A DNA stretch of 64,000 bases. Origin: Phlebotomus papatasi. Taxonomy: Eukaryota; Arthropoda; Insecta; Diptera; Psychodidae. Shown here in pieces: positions 39,320-50,188 of the stretch (the first letter of the stretch is position 1; every line of letters starts with the position of its first letter). The stretch is taken from assembly GCF_024763615.1 (NCBI RefSeq), contig NC_077223.1, positions 11,532,001 through 11,596,000 of the forward strand, written 5' to 3'. A program made the translations under genes and the position numbers. Below the pieces are notes generated by a model. The model was not told the DNA's origin. It saw nothing but the letters and a program-made list of their open reading frames with translations, and did not search any database.

Positions 39320-39413
39320 GTAGAATTGTCATTTAAGATTTTATGCAATACTTTTTTTTTTTTTTTAAATATTGTTTCCCCTTTTTAATTCTATCAATTT
39401 TGAAACTTTGCAG

Positions 39414-39866
39414 TACTCGAGAAATAAAACCCAATCAAACAGACATTGGTCGCCGGGTAAAACTGAAACCATCGAGTAATCGCCTGAGTAACATTCCTAG
39501 TAATTCTTCAAGTTCTTCGTCTTCATTAACAACAACATACAACAAACGTGATTCATTTCACCTGAATTCAGCAGCTCCTGCATCAAATTCAAATAGTTTA
39601 TCATCAAGTGTTTTAACTAATAACAGTAGTAATAATATTGCCAATAACTACGGGACAACATCAGCGTCGTCTCCATCGCTCAAGGCGACGACAAATGGGA
39701 TGACGACGGGTGGTCGAAGTCTCGGTGTCGCCGGCGGTGGTGTAAATGGTGGTACCCAAGTGTTTGGAAATGGAGCAAGTCGAGTGCCTAATAAAGTTGC
39801 CAATCGGAATAATCAGAGTTCATCTTCACGAGGAGGAAATCCTGACATCATGAAGAGATCGATAAA
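39414..39866 (+). CDS. Su(Tpl): ELL/Su(Tpl) coding exon c (ELL domain core plus low-complexity linker)
   Basis: The exon opens by completing a cysteine codon, then TREIKPNQTDIGRRVKLK, the segment matching the vertebrate IVIK.GGRYLGKKVQ block. About 125 residues of low-complexity Ser/Asn/Thr/Gly sequence follow (runs of S, NNSSNN, GGRS, GGGVNGG), ending NPDIMKRSI. Vertebrate ELL has a much shorter loop here. The acceptor is TTTGCAG ending at 39413 and the donor is GTGAGT at 39867. The exon is 453 nt, phase 2 at both ends. The intron before it is only 94 bp and T-rich. The ATG visible at 39343 lies in that intron and is not a start. Confidence 0.9.
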
Positions 39867-40299
39867 GTGAGTAATTTTATTTTTTTTTCTTCATTCCACC
39901 TGTTCATTTTGCATGTAAATTTATTTTAAAGAACACAATTTGCAAAACGGATGGCAAAATTACTCAGACTTTGCTAAATACTCGAATTTATTGTCTTTGA
40001 TGCTGAATCCTCAAAATTTGTTTTGTTTCTTTTGAAGGAGTAAATTTGTTTAGCAGTTTAATAGCCAAGGGACAATTCATAGAGCCAATGAACTTAAATA
40101 TTTCCCATAGTTTTTTACACTTTGTCATTTGTTGATGTTTATTGGTTCAGAATTATTGTGAACCGTTTCATAAATGAGATTTTGGAACCTGTCAAAGCAG
40201 AGCAAAAAACAAAAAAGACATCAAATCCGAGCGATAGAGTGCGTTTTTGAAATTATACCTTAAAGTTAAATTATTGTTATAAAAAATTATTACAATTAC
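39867..40299. other. ELL intron c-d, first part; no repeat recognised
   Basis: AT-rich intronic sequence after the GTGAGT donor. Nothing further identified. Confidence 0.45.
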
Positions 40300-40707
40300 G
40301 GCGTTATCACACTTGCACATTAAAATTTTAATGTGATTCACATTAATTGTCGCTTGTGAGCGTCCAAATATGTTATTTGTGTCTTTGAGTCACTTAATAT
40401 TTGAGGTTTTTTTTTCTATTTATTGATAAAGAAGTGGACTTGGCCTGCAAAAATAAGTTTAAATTTACCTAAAGCATAAATAATTTTCACATTAAAAAAT
40501 TAAAGAGAAAATCGCATTAATTTTTCGAATTAATGCTATAAATCAATTTATATCAAATTTTGCGGGCCAAGTCTACCTTTTTATCAACAAATAGATCAAA
40601 TTTTGAATATAAAATGATTCAAACACATAAATTACACATTTGGACTCTCACCAGCGACGATTAATGTGAATCATATTAAAATTTTAATGTGCAAGTGTGA
40701 TAACACA
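40300..40707. mobile_element. Palindromic MITE family H, copy 1 (about 407 bp)
   Basis: Arms pair nearly throughout: GCGTTATCACACTTGCACAT … ATGTGCAAGTGTGATAAC, with inner arms GCCTGCAAAAATAAG and TTTTGCGGGCCAAGTC. The second copy is at 45282, inverted. Confidence 0.9.
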
Positions 40708-41314
40708 GTCATACTTATATCCTCAATTATTCTTCCGGATTTTTTAAATCACCGATAAGTGGAACATTTCAGTTTAAAATGGTTTATTTAAATCTCTACT
40801 ATTTCATGAATACCGCGACAATAGAACCAGAAAAATATTCATTTATTCCAATTTTCCATAACTTGGAAATTGACATTGATAATTATTGACTAATGGTGTT
40901 ATTCCAATGAAAAATTAAAAGAGAAAATCTTTTTCCTAAATTTACATTAGTACAGACTGTTTTCATGTGCCTCTGCGCTATCGACTTGTCTTTGTGTAGG
41001 TTCTTGTCACGAGTATTTGCTGATTTTGGAAGTACTGGAGAAAACAGTACCGATAGAAACCCACAAAAGAAAAGTCGATAACGCAGAAACACATTAGAAC
41101 AGCCATGTGCTAAAAAAAATGTTCAAGAGAAAGAATTCCCCTTTTTATTTTTAAATGGAATGGCACAAAAGTGCCATCGCTGGGAACAAGTGATAATTGG
41201 AAAGAGTCAGGTCAGCTCATATTAAGAGATGTGATTCTTACATAATCACATATATTTTAATTTTTCTACGACTATGAGTATTTTTTACGATTTTTTTTTT
41301 CTTTTTTGGATACG

Positions 41315-41825
41315 TTTTAGAGATTACCAAGGCGAACATTCGACCATGTACGAAAATATCGTTGAATTATTTCTAATAACGGGTTTTCAAGGTCAAAAGG
41401 TTAAAAAAAGCTCAAGAGAGAGAGCACATTTTATAAAGCGAATTGAGGTCATATTTGAGCTCATTGGAAAGGTCTTGGAATTTGTGACAAAACAAAACCG
41501 GTTCCAATCGGTTCCATTAACTAATTTTTATTCCCAATTAAATTACATTGTTCCTGAGGTGTATTTTGGGCACTGTTTTGGGAGATTTATAAATCGATTC
41601 AAAATGGTTCTAAACCGGTAATGAACCGGTTATGAACCGATAAGTAATATTCGCCCGAAAATCAATTGTATTACTCTCAGAGAACTATTTTGGGGATCAT
41701 TTGAGTGATTTATGAATCGGTTTAAATCAGCTGAAAACCGATAGAAATAGATGATGCGGAAGTATTTTTGAGGTCTAGTATCTAAGTCACGAGTTCGAGC
41801 ATTTTGCAAAGCCTGGAACGCTTTC
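41315..41825. repeat. Diverged repeat family V, copy 1, rich in AACCGGTT-like motifs
   Basis: Shares TTTGAGCTCATTGGAAAGGT, TATGAACCGATAA and TCACGAGTTCGAGCATTTTG with 57110-57450. It contains several AACCGGTT/AATCGGTT words (41495-41512, 41612-41642), the Grainyhead-type site. Ends unknown. Confidence 0.65.
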
Positions 41826-42102
41826 CAACCCTTCTTAATCTGGCGATCTTGGCACCTTTCTTTTTTCGTATAATCAATTAACGGGTTATTACCGATTCTG
41901 TACAATTATCTGGACACGGTTCTACTTTTTCGGAGATTAGAAACCCCTTCACATGAGTTCGTAGATTTTTGAATCAGTTAAAAAAAAAAGATTTCTAGAG
42001 CACATTTATTATTTGATTAAAAAAAACTTCAAGAATAAATTGTGAAGTATATAAATGATATAAACGCACATTCCTTTGGACGATCTAAAAAATATATCTG
42101 AA

Positions 42103-42356
42103 CACTGAGAGAAATCCGAAAAAGTTAAAATAACATTCCGGAAATGTTAATTTTACCCTGCAGTATTGATCCAAAATCTGTGTAAATATTACCCTTTTTA
42201 AGTGTATTGGGGGTAAAAGTTACCCTTTTTCATGTTAATTTTACTCTTAAAAAAGTGTAAATTTAACATTAAAAAATGTTAATATATTTTTACACCTAAA
42301 AAGTGTTAAAATTATGAGGAAAAAAAGTTAATCGCACCCCCGTTTTTTTCTCAGTG
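42103..42356 (+). mobile_element. MITE family G, copy 1 (254 bp, CACTGAGA termini)
   Basis: CACTGAGAGAAATCCGAAAA … TTTTTTTCTCAGTG, flanked by AA on both sides. The interior is a string of GTTAAAATAACATT, GGTGTAAAA and TTACCCTTTTT motifs in mirror order. Relatives at 53025, 56184 and 59825. Confidence 0.9.
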
Positions 42357-42950
42357 AACAAAATAGTTTCAGACATTAAGTTATGTCAAAAAATGATTTT
42401 GGTTGGAAAGGGGAGCGGTCATTCTCGTGGACGATTGGTAGGTTTCGTTGAAGATTATTGCCTGATTCGTTTGGCCTTCAGATTTCAAAAGGGAATGTAG
42501 GCTAGACAAATTACGTTACGTCCATTCCTCGTGAATCCGTCATTTGAAAATTTAACGTCAAATTTGAATCTACTTTTGACATTAAATTTTTAATGGAATT
42601 TCCGTGCCTTTTTTGCCTGTAGAGAAACGAGTAAAATATTTCCATTTCAGTGCAATTTTTACTAAATTTTTCCTTCAATGAGTTAATAATGTGTATAATG
42701 GAGATTTAAATGGTGTGAATGCTAATAATACTACCAAACATATAAATATAACCAATGATACGCATTTTTCTGATTACTGTGTTAGAGATTGTATTTTTAC
42801 TTCTTCGTTTAATATCAATCACAATCATTTACAAAAAGACAGCTATCATACAATGTAACACCTTTTCTCTATATATGGCAAAATGTGTGAAGATGAAATA
42901 CGAAAAAAAAAACTCTCATCTTATGTATTTTGTTTGGTTATTCGTTTCAG

Positions 42951-43021
42951 AGAAAGGCTGATTCACTTATTAGCGTTAAGGCCGTACAAAAAACCTGAAT
43001 TGTATGCAAGAATAGTCACTG
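42951..43021 (+). CDS. Su(Tpl): ELL/Su(Tpl) coding exon d (winged-helix-like LLALRPY segment)
   Basis: A 71-nt exon reading ERLIHLLALRPYKKPELYAR followed by IVT. It matches the most conserved stretch of the ELL N-terminal domain (R.LHLLALRPY.K.EL..R) almost residue for residue. Acceptor TTCGTTTCAG ends at 42950 and donor GTAAGTG starts at 43022. It enters in phase 2 (AA|A lysine) and leaves in phase 1 (G|AG glutamate), agreeing with both neighbours. Large introns of 3.1 and 6.9 kb flank it. Confidence 0.93.
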
Positions 43022-44275
43022 GTAAGTGTATTAATTATTTATTAGTGCGCCGCTCTTTGAATTCTCAATATGTGTGCGATTTTTTGAATACTTTCCCATA
43101 AATAATTCATAGACAATTGTTGATTATTGTTAGACACTTCTTAATTTTCATCCACTTTTGGAGATCATTTCAATCAATTTATTTTACTATTAGCATCTTT
43201 CTCTCTCTCAATAGTATTTTGATGTTTTTTTTTCAATAACAAACGAAGATGAATGAACACAAATAGGAATAGTATTTTGTAATATGGATTGAGGAAGAGA
43301 ACGGGAAGGATCATGTAATTAGATTTTATTTTTGTCTTAATACCTTGATTTGAGTCATTGACTACGTTTATACGACAAAAATGAACTGGATTTATTTGAA
43401 AATAACGATAGATTAACTCATTCGAACAATGTCCTGGAAATACTGGAGATAAAATGTCCATATTATGGAATCAACTTTTTCCAAAATAAAGGATTATTAT
43501 AAAGAGGAAAAAGAAATATTTATAAAGGGATGAGGCGGGTAGACGCCATCAAACATGCATCGTAACGGTCACTGAATTTAAATTCTTTACATTATTTAAA
43601 AAAAATACCATTTATTTATATAGTAGAACTATCTAAGACAAGAATTTGTAATCCAGAATTCCAATTTGGAAAGAGAATGATAGAAAATATTATCAAAATT
43701 GACGCAAAGTCAAGCTTTCTACGTGTAACTTTGATCAAAAACTTTGATCAACTTTCTGTGATACATAACAAGAGCAACAAAATGTATTCCAAACTCAAAC
43801 CAAACTAACTAAAAATCTTTTCCCGGAAACAGTTCAGATATCAAATGCACTGAAATAAATTATCCAAAATCGTATAATTTTCGTTTAATTTTCTCTAAAA
43901 AAAATGTTATATTAAACAGACAAATGGATCTTGATAAAATTTTGCCAAAAGGATGTTGTTTGTTAATTTGACAAAAACACTACCTCACATATTATATGGA
44001 AGGACATCCTTTTGACAAGCTATTATTTTTTAAATTTAAATTTTGACAAACTTCTTTTGTTAATTGGACAAAGCTTTTTTATTCAGAGTATTATGGCTAA
44101 AAATTACGAATTATAATTTCTCATACTTGTAACTATTTTTAATTCACCTCACGAATAGACTTGCTGCACAACGGTATTAAATGTTTGTTTTATTTATTTA
44201 TTTATTTATTTTTGTAAATTGAATGTTTTCTCATAAAATATGAATTATTTCATGTCCAATTTAATTAAATAGACA
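43022..44275. other. ELL intron d-e, first part
   Basis: AT-rich. 43910-44085 has paired GACAAA/TTTGTC and GGATGTTGTTTG/GGACATCCTTTTG segments that suggest a foldback without clear ends. A (TTTA)n run lies at 44190-44212. No extra exon seen. Confidence 0.45.
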
Positions 44276-44430
44276 TAGAGGAAGTGGTCCATATTTCGGC
44301 ATAGTTGCAAACGTTGAAAATAAACACCAAAGACTATTTGAAAATTAAATCCATAATTTTAATAAATTCAGCTGCTTGGCCGAAGTTGCACTCAAAGTGG
44401 CTGAAATTAAAAGCTATCCGAAAGCTTTGA
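44276..44430. repeat. Possible remnant of MITE family B
   Basis: GAAGTGGTCCATATTTCGGC followed by ATAGTTGCAAACGTTGAAAA resembles the right end of B1/B4 (TTTCGGCATAGTTGCATGCA). The rest is lost. Confidence 0.45.
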
Positions 44431-44454
44431 ATTTCTGTTCCTTTCGTGCATACT

Positions 44455-44870
44455 TACTTACTTAAGTGGCTGCAACGTCCCTGTTCTGACGAGTCTCCGT
44501 CAGTTCGCTCCACAGTCGGAGCGTAGGGCGCTGTCGAAGAGTTCGTTACGAGTTTTCGTAACAATCATTGCTTTTATGGAGAGGAGTTGTTAGTCCCTCG
44601 CCCAGCCCTATCTAGAAAGAACCAGATTCCTTGTTCGTTAGTCTCAGGTTCATGACTTCTCACTGGGGTTGGTTACCCAATCTTCTAACATTCACCTGAA
44701 TGTATCGGGCCCTACCAGGTATCTAGTCCACTTGGAGGTGAACATAGGAATTGAGGTTCTGAGGCTATTTGTCGCATTACCCTCACCCTCCATTTCGAAC
44801 CGTTGTAGGTAAAATTTGAAGATTTCTGTCAGCCTATTCTAAGTGAACACCCATAAACAAGCCCATGAAT
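44455..44870 (-). mobile_element. GC-rich retroelement-like 3' fragment
   Basis: About 50% GC in an AT-rich intron. Its left edge is (CTTA)n, which on the minus strand would be a (TAAG)n tail, the usual end of a non-LTR 3' UTR. Short minus-strand frames (MIVTKTRNELFDSALRSDCG) give no firm family. Confidence 0.4.
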
Positions 44871-44880
44871 AATGACTGGG

Positions 44881-45092
44881 GATCTCAGTGGCGCAATAGG
44901 CAAAACCTTTGGCTCTTGGGCGGTAAGTTCTTTGACTCGATTCTCACAGCTGTGAATTCGAATCTCGTCCTCGTTTAGAAAAAGACATTTTCACAGAAAA
45001 CTTCAGGAGCATGGAAGAAGCATTCATTACGGGTAAGGCGTTCCTGGGCGATCTACGATCAGCAGATTCTTCCAACACGGGCCACATTGTAA
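44881..45092 (+). mobile_element. tRNA-related SINE
   Basis: TGGCGCAATAGG (44889-44900) fits Pol III box A, and GAATTCGAATCTC (44954-44966) fits box B. A second box-B-like word (GACTCGATTCTC) lies between them. The region then continues as a GC-rich tRNA-unrelated body (GTTCCTGGGCGATCTACGAT) to about 45075. The sequence between the boxes is too long and does not fold as a tRNA, so it is a SINE and not a tRNA gene. Confidence 0.65.
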
Positions 45093-45281
45093 CACTCAGA
45101 AAAATAATCGAATAAAATTTACTCGAATAGATGTTAAATTAACTCTTTTCCGTTGTGATTTTCGATTAACTATATTTTAGAGTTGATTTTAATTCTATTT
45201 AGGTGTAATATTCGGAAGAGTTGTTTTAACTTTTTTGTCCTAAAATTTACACAACAAAAGAGTGTAAATAACTCTTTTTAA

Positions 45282-45688
45282 CTGTGTTATCCCACTTGCA
45301 CATTAAAATTTTAATTTGATTCACATTAATTGTCGCTTGTGAGAGTGGAAATGTGTAATTTGTGTTTTTGAATAATTTTATATACAAAATTTGATCTATT
45401 TGTTGATAAAAAGGTAGACTTAGCCCGCAAAATTTGATATAAATTGATTTATAGCATTAATGCGAAAAATTAATGCGATTTTCTCTTTAATTTTTTAATG
45501 CGAAAAATATTTATGCTTTAGGTAAATTTAAATTTATTTTTGCAGGCCAAGTCTACTTCTTTATCAATAAATAGAAAAATCCCAAATAATTAAGTGACTC
45601 AAAGACACAAATAACATATTTGGACGCTCACAAGCGACAATTAATGTGAATCACATTAAAATTTTAATGTGCAAGTGTGATAACGCCG
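45282..45688. mobile_element. Palindromic MITE family H, copy 2 (inverted)
   Basis: TGTGTTATCCCACTTGCACA … GTGCAAGTGTGATAACGCC, the interior reversed relative to copy 1. Nested in family S. Confidence 0.9.
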
Positions 45689-45949
45689 TAAGGCTGAAAA
45701 TAACTCGTTTTAAGAGTTAAAATAACTCGTTTCGAGAGTTAAAAAAATCCTTTTTTAGAGTTAATATAACTCTTTCAAATCCCAAAATGGATAGATTTTG
45801 CAATTTTATGTTTTTTTTTAAATTTTTATTATGTTCTTATTCTTTTCTTCTCAAGTTCCTTATGTTCCGAGCGAAATCCCTTCATGAAACACTGTTAGAC
45901 ATATTTCTAGTTGATGTTCCAATTGAACTTTGTCACACGAAAATCTTTT

Positions 45950-45974
45950 TAATAATAATAATAATAATAATAAT
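45950..45974. repeat. (AAT)8 microsatellite
   Basis: Perfect AAT run at the downstream end (minus-strand sense) of the adjoining non-LTR fragment; probably its original 3' tail. Confidence 0.9.
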
Positions 45975-45975
45975 G

Positions 45976-46330
45976 CATATATTTAAATCACAAAAATAGG
46001 GTCACCCCTCTTACAATTGTGATTGAAGAACATATAAAAAGTAAGCAAAATACAATTCAGAATAAAGAAAAGAATCTTAATAAGAAAATGAAAGAAAAGG
46101 AAAAGAAAAAGATGAGTAGAAAAATAAGAAGCATAGAAGCTTCTAAAGTTCAGCCAGAAAGAATTCACGGATAGCATCCGCGGAATTCCGACTACCACAC
46201 GGAAGAGAATTAAAAATAGTGATGCCTTTCACAAAAAGCGTCCGATAAAGGCAATCACTGTTAACTTTAGGCACTATAAGACCCCGAACCCTGGCCGAAC
46301 CCCCCTAAGTACATTCTTAAAACGAAAACA
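45976..46330 (-). mobile_element. Non-LTR retrotransposon 3' end (end of RT ORF)
   Basis: The minus strand reads ARVRGLIVPKVNSDCLYRT, then LFVKGITIFNSLPCGSRN, then SADAIREFFLAEL and a stop. The pattern R…F…G…(W/F)NSLP…IR…F...L is the conserved C-terminus of CR1/jockey-like reverse transcriptase ORFs. A stop cuts the frame at about 46313. About 180 bp of A/T-rich 3' UTR ends in (ATT)n. Confidence 0.7.
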
Positions 46331-46537
46331 CTTAAGCATATACTTCAGTCGAGATGAAATTTTACATCGAAAAATAGTAATAATTACATCGATATCCGAC
46401 GAGTTAATTCAATTCGCACGAAGTGTTGTTTCAACTCTATTTACTAAAATTTACAACGAAAAAGAGTAACAATTACATCGATAGTCTTCGAGACTGGGAG
46501 ATAGAGTTGTTTCAACTCTTCAGTTTTTTTCTTAGTG

Positions 46538-47434
46538 AATGATTACATTGCAATACCAAATAAAGTGTCTCGATACGATTAATAATAACAATGATGACAC
46601 TACCCTACATTTTTTGCGGTTAAAAAATGTTGTTTTCTTTCATTGAAAGCGTGTCAAAAATTAATCCCGTAACATTTTTGGTCTAAAATTTAACGTATAA
46701 ACGTAATCAATCTCTTCAAAGGGACTTTTCCATAAACTCATTTTAATCCCTAACCCAAAGTGAATAAATTTTGACTTTAATTGGGGTCAGTTGTTGTAAA
46801 TATTTTGTTTACTTTTCAATTATTTGGGTGAATATTAAATTAGTTATTTCAATAGTATGACCCAAAAGTTAAATGCGGTCCTAAAAGGGAGAAGGGGGAG
46901 TCATGAAATTATCATGGTTTTGGTTAAAATATAAATTGGGGAGTAATGTATTGGCGAATATAATGATTGACTAAATTATGTTCTACCATTTTACTTTTTA
47001 ATTTTGTGAGTTTATAATTAAATTTTTGATGTACTTTTTAATCCATCTGATCACCCGCTGGTATGTGTATACTTGTGCATACAAATGCATGTACACTATT
47101 GAGTCATCAGTAGTTTTATTTCTTCTCCCTCTCCTTGAACTATATTTATGACAGAAAGTAATGTTGAATATGGTCAAATTTTGTGGATTAGAAAAACAAC
47201 CATTACTTTGGTGAAAATGACTCATTTGCAAGCCAATACAAATAATAGTGCAATATTCCCGGGGAATTCCATGCTGTAGCATTTAAATACGGAGTTTTTA
47301 GAAGTTTTTTTTTCTATTGGAACATAAGGTGCTATTTAATTTGGCAATCCTTTACTGAGAAGAATCTTAGGTCATGCCTTTTTTTATTCCGGATTATTAT
47401 GAAAATGCACTATTTAAGAAAAAGAAGCACTGTA
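46538..47434. other. ELL intron d-e stretch, nothing recognised
   Basis: AT-rich sequence between family S and MITE A3. No exon or shared repeat seen. Confidence 0.45.
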
Positions 47435-48501
47435 GGGTAATTGCTCATAATTTTGGACAGTCTGCTTATAAGCATCGAAGTTTCAAGTTTGAAGTGCGAT
47501 ATTTTCTATACTAATTGACATTTCTTGTTACTCTCTTTTCAGAAGGCTTGTTTAGAAACTTAGCAAGCTATTTATCGTCTTATTTTTATTAAAATTAGTT
47601 TTAATACGTTTAAAAATGAATTGATATGTAGAGGTGAATTTGACTCTTATTTTGGACAACTTGGTTATTAATTTTTACAACTTGTCTGTAAATTTGGACA
47701 GCTAATCCGCCTCAATAGGATGCCCATTGTTCTTCATTTCACGAACCAATCTTACCAAGTCCTCTTCCTGATCATGTAAGGGAAACGTGGAATGTCACAG
47801 AAGCCCGGAAACTTTCCATATCATTCATTAAAGTAAGTTGACTTCGGTACTCCAAGTACGCGCGGATTCGCTCATTCCCTGACCTTTCCGGGAGCCTTTC
47901 AGGGCATTTCTCGCTAAATCTCTTTCGTAGAGATGTTGCTCCTTTGTTTCTCCAGGCATTTGTCCAACCTAGTCATCACAAAAGCTAAAACTTCACGAAA
48001 TTTCGTGAGAAAAACACCTGTCCAAAATAAGAATCATCACCTCACTGGTGAATGTCTTAAAAAATTTCCCATTTTTCACACGAAAAATATAATTCACAAG
48101 GCAAATCTCACTTCAGGTCAAATGTACAAATCATCAGTAACGTGAATCAACACAATATTCAATGAATATTCAATAATATCACTCAAAAACAGCGAACAAA
48201 CTTTGTTAGTACTTCACCAAAACTAAATAAGACTGAAGTAAGCCACGAAGTTCTGTCATATTTCTCGTAAGCAATTGCTCACACTGAATTTTCAACAAAG
48301 CAATTTCAACTCAAATCATATTCAAATTTTAACGTATTTAGTGTTAAAATCTTCCAAAAAGAACAAATATTTAGATAGAATTCATTATTCATCAAATATT
48401 GGAATAAAAATCCATCATTTTAATCAATTTATTTTTAGTGTCCAATGTTATCCTCAAAGTGTCCAAAATAAGAAACTGGACAAAATTATGAGCATTTCCC
48501 C
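47435..48501 (+). mobile_element. MITE family A, copy 3 (1,067 bp, TA target)
   Basis: GGGTAATTGCTCATAATTTT … ATTATGAGCATTTCCCC between TA dinucleotides. Same orientation as A1 and A2. Directly followed by TATA and MITE C2. Confidence 0.94.
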
Positions 48502-48505
48502 TATA

Positions 48506-49425
48506 GGGTGGAATAACCGGCTATCGCCATGTTTAGGAAAAAATTAAATTAATTTAATCATAACTGTTGAATCCTTGTTACAAGATAACTCAAATTTGAC
48601 ACAAAGTTACTTAGATGTATTGGCTCTAGATACGTGAAAGCAATAATCCTAGAACATAACGCTGGACTACTTAAAAAACTGATTTTTATTAATAATGCAA
48701 AAATAACCATTTCGTCGCCACTTTTTACCACTTTTCGCCAGTTTTGTAAAATTTGTAACCACTTCTCGCCACCCACTTGAAAATAACCACACTCGGTTAT
48801 TTTAGGCAATGCTATGAAAAGAATACATTCACCATTTCTCTTTCCCTGTGATCACTTTATTATAACTCTCTTTAAATGATTTTTCTTCACTTTTAATTGA
48901 GAAATCAAATTATGGGGCTTTTGCAGAAAGTAAACAATGCAGATTTGACAACTGAGAATGTACGAAGTGAAGTTAGCGTCGCCTATTGAAAAGATATGGC
49001 GACAGGTGGTAAAATCAATTCCAGAATATTACCACTTCTCGCCATGCCTCATTTTTATACAAAAATAATATAAAATGAAATATTAATTGACTAAATACAA
49101 ATTTTATGTATTCCACAAGTGCAATTAAATATTCAATAGACAAATTATTTACCCAAATAGGTATTTTTGGCCTGATGAAAATTTGACGACACTTAGTACA
49201 TTTGGTAAGAGATGTTGGATTCGATGCACTTGCTTAAAATATTGCTCTAAAAAGTGATCAAAATCGTGAATCCAAAACGAATAATTATTATTTTTCGATT
49301 CGATGCGTAGAAGCAGAAACAATACAAAAAAATTGCGACTCATTTATTTCATAAATTGCGAAAAATAGCGATTTCAATGTAAGTGGCAAGAAGTGGGGCA
49401 CTGGCGAGAACTGGTGATTCCACCC
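48506..49425 (-). mobile_element. MITE family C, copy 2 (920 bp, inverted)
   Basis: GGGTGGAATAACCGGCTATC … GAACTGGTGATTCCACCC. Exactly the same length as C1 and reversed relative to it. TA flanks at 48504-48505 and 49426-49427; the right TA is also the left TA of K2. Confidence 0.94.
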
Positions 49426-49427
49426 TA

Positions 49428-49643
49428 GGGGTAAGTACTCTCCCTTCGAACGTTCATGCCTTCGAATAATATGAAATTCTTTTACTTTTCCTAAGAGATT
49501 TCCACTTGATTGTCACATAATTATCAATAATTGATAATAAGTTAACTAATAATTAATAAAAAATATTCAAGTCTCTTAGGAAAACTTGAAGAAAATTCGC
49601 ATTATTCGAAAGCATGAACGTTCGAAGGGAGAGTACTTTCCCC
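49428..49643. mobile_element. MITE family K, copy 2 (216 bp)
   Basis: GGGGTAAGTACTCTCCCTTC … GGAGAGTACTTTCCCC, TA on both sides. Sits 296 bp before an ELL exon. Confidence 0.92.
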
Positions 49644-49939
49644 TATTGTTTTGCAGAGGTCCCCGGTTTGATTCATAGACCGCTTTCATTCTTACATTTT
49701 TAGTTAATTTATCTACTGAATTTTCGTATAGGGTAAGACGGAGTAATTTGGAATTATGTCTAAAATTATTATTTAAATATGTTTTATCTCAGAATTGCGT
49801 ACATTATCAGTAATTTAGAATGGGAAAGCTAATTGTAAAATAACTTCAAAATACATTTACAAAAAAAAAAGATTCTTTAAAAATAACAATAGCTGAAGAA
49901 TGTCAAGCTAATTGCTTTTTGTCAATGTTCTTTTCTCAG

Positions 49940-50096
49940 AGGGAGTCAAGGACCGTGATAAGAACAACATTAAAAATATTCTGACGGCGATATCTTACCT
50001 AAGAGATAATACTTATCATCTGAATCGGCATATTTGGAATGATGTGCACGAAGATTGGCCATTCTACACTGAACAAGATCGGCAGAATCTGAAGAG
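49940..50096 (+). CDS. Su(Tpl): ELL/Su(Tpl) coding exon e (end of N-terminal ELL domain)
   Basis: Reads EGVKDRDKNNIKNILTAIS, then …LNRHIWNDVHEDWPFYTEQ and DRQNLKR. This corresponds to the ELL block in which a helix is followed by (K/N)DV..DWP.Y.E.D...LKR, the end of the conserved N-terminal domain. Acceptor TTTTCTCAG ends at 49939 and donor GTGAAT starts at 50097, in phase 2. MITEs A3, C2 and K2 fill 47435-49643 just upstream. Confidence 0.93.
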
Positions 50097-50188
50097 GTGA
50101 ATTTTTTTAAATCTCTTTATTTAAATTTTAACATTTCTTTTGAATAATTCTCAATGGATCCAAACTCATTTCTGCACCTTCTTTTAAG

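Larger units (their letters stand above)
45093..46537. mobile_element. Family S element, CACTCAGA termini, with two insertions
   Basis: Left end CACTCAGAAAAATAATCG, right end TTTTTTTCTTAGTG, AA outside both. The interior repeats GAGTTAA/TTAACTC many times (45120-45280, 45690-45790, 46395-46520). It is interrupted by MITE H2 (45282-45688) and by a non-LTR 3' end (about 45950-46330). Confidence 0.7.

Noticed and set aside
39343..39413. Apparent start codon of a 175-codon frame
   Set aside because: The first 24 codons are translated poly-T intron; the real exon starts at 39414, joined to 39319.
44881..44970. tRNA gene
   Set aside because: Box A and box B are present, but their spacing and the lack of a cloverleaf indicate a tRNA-derived SINE.
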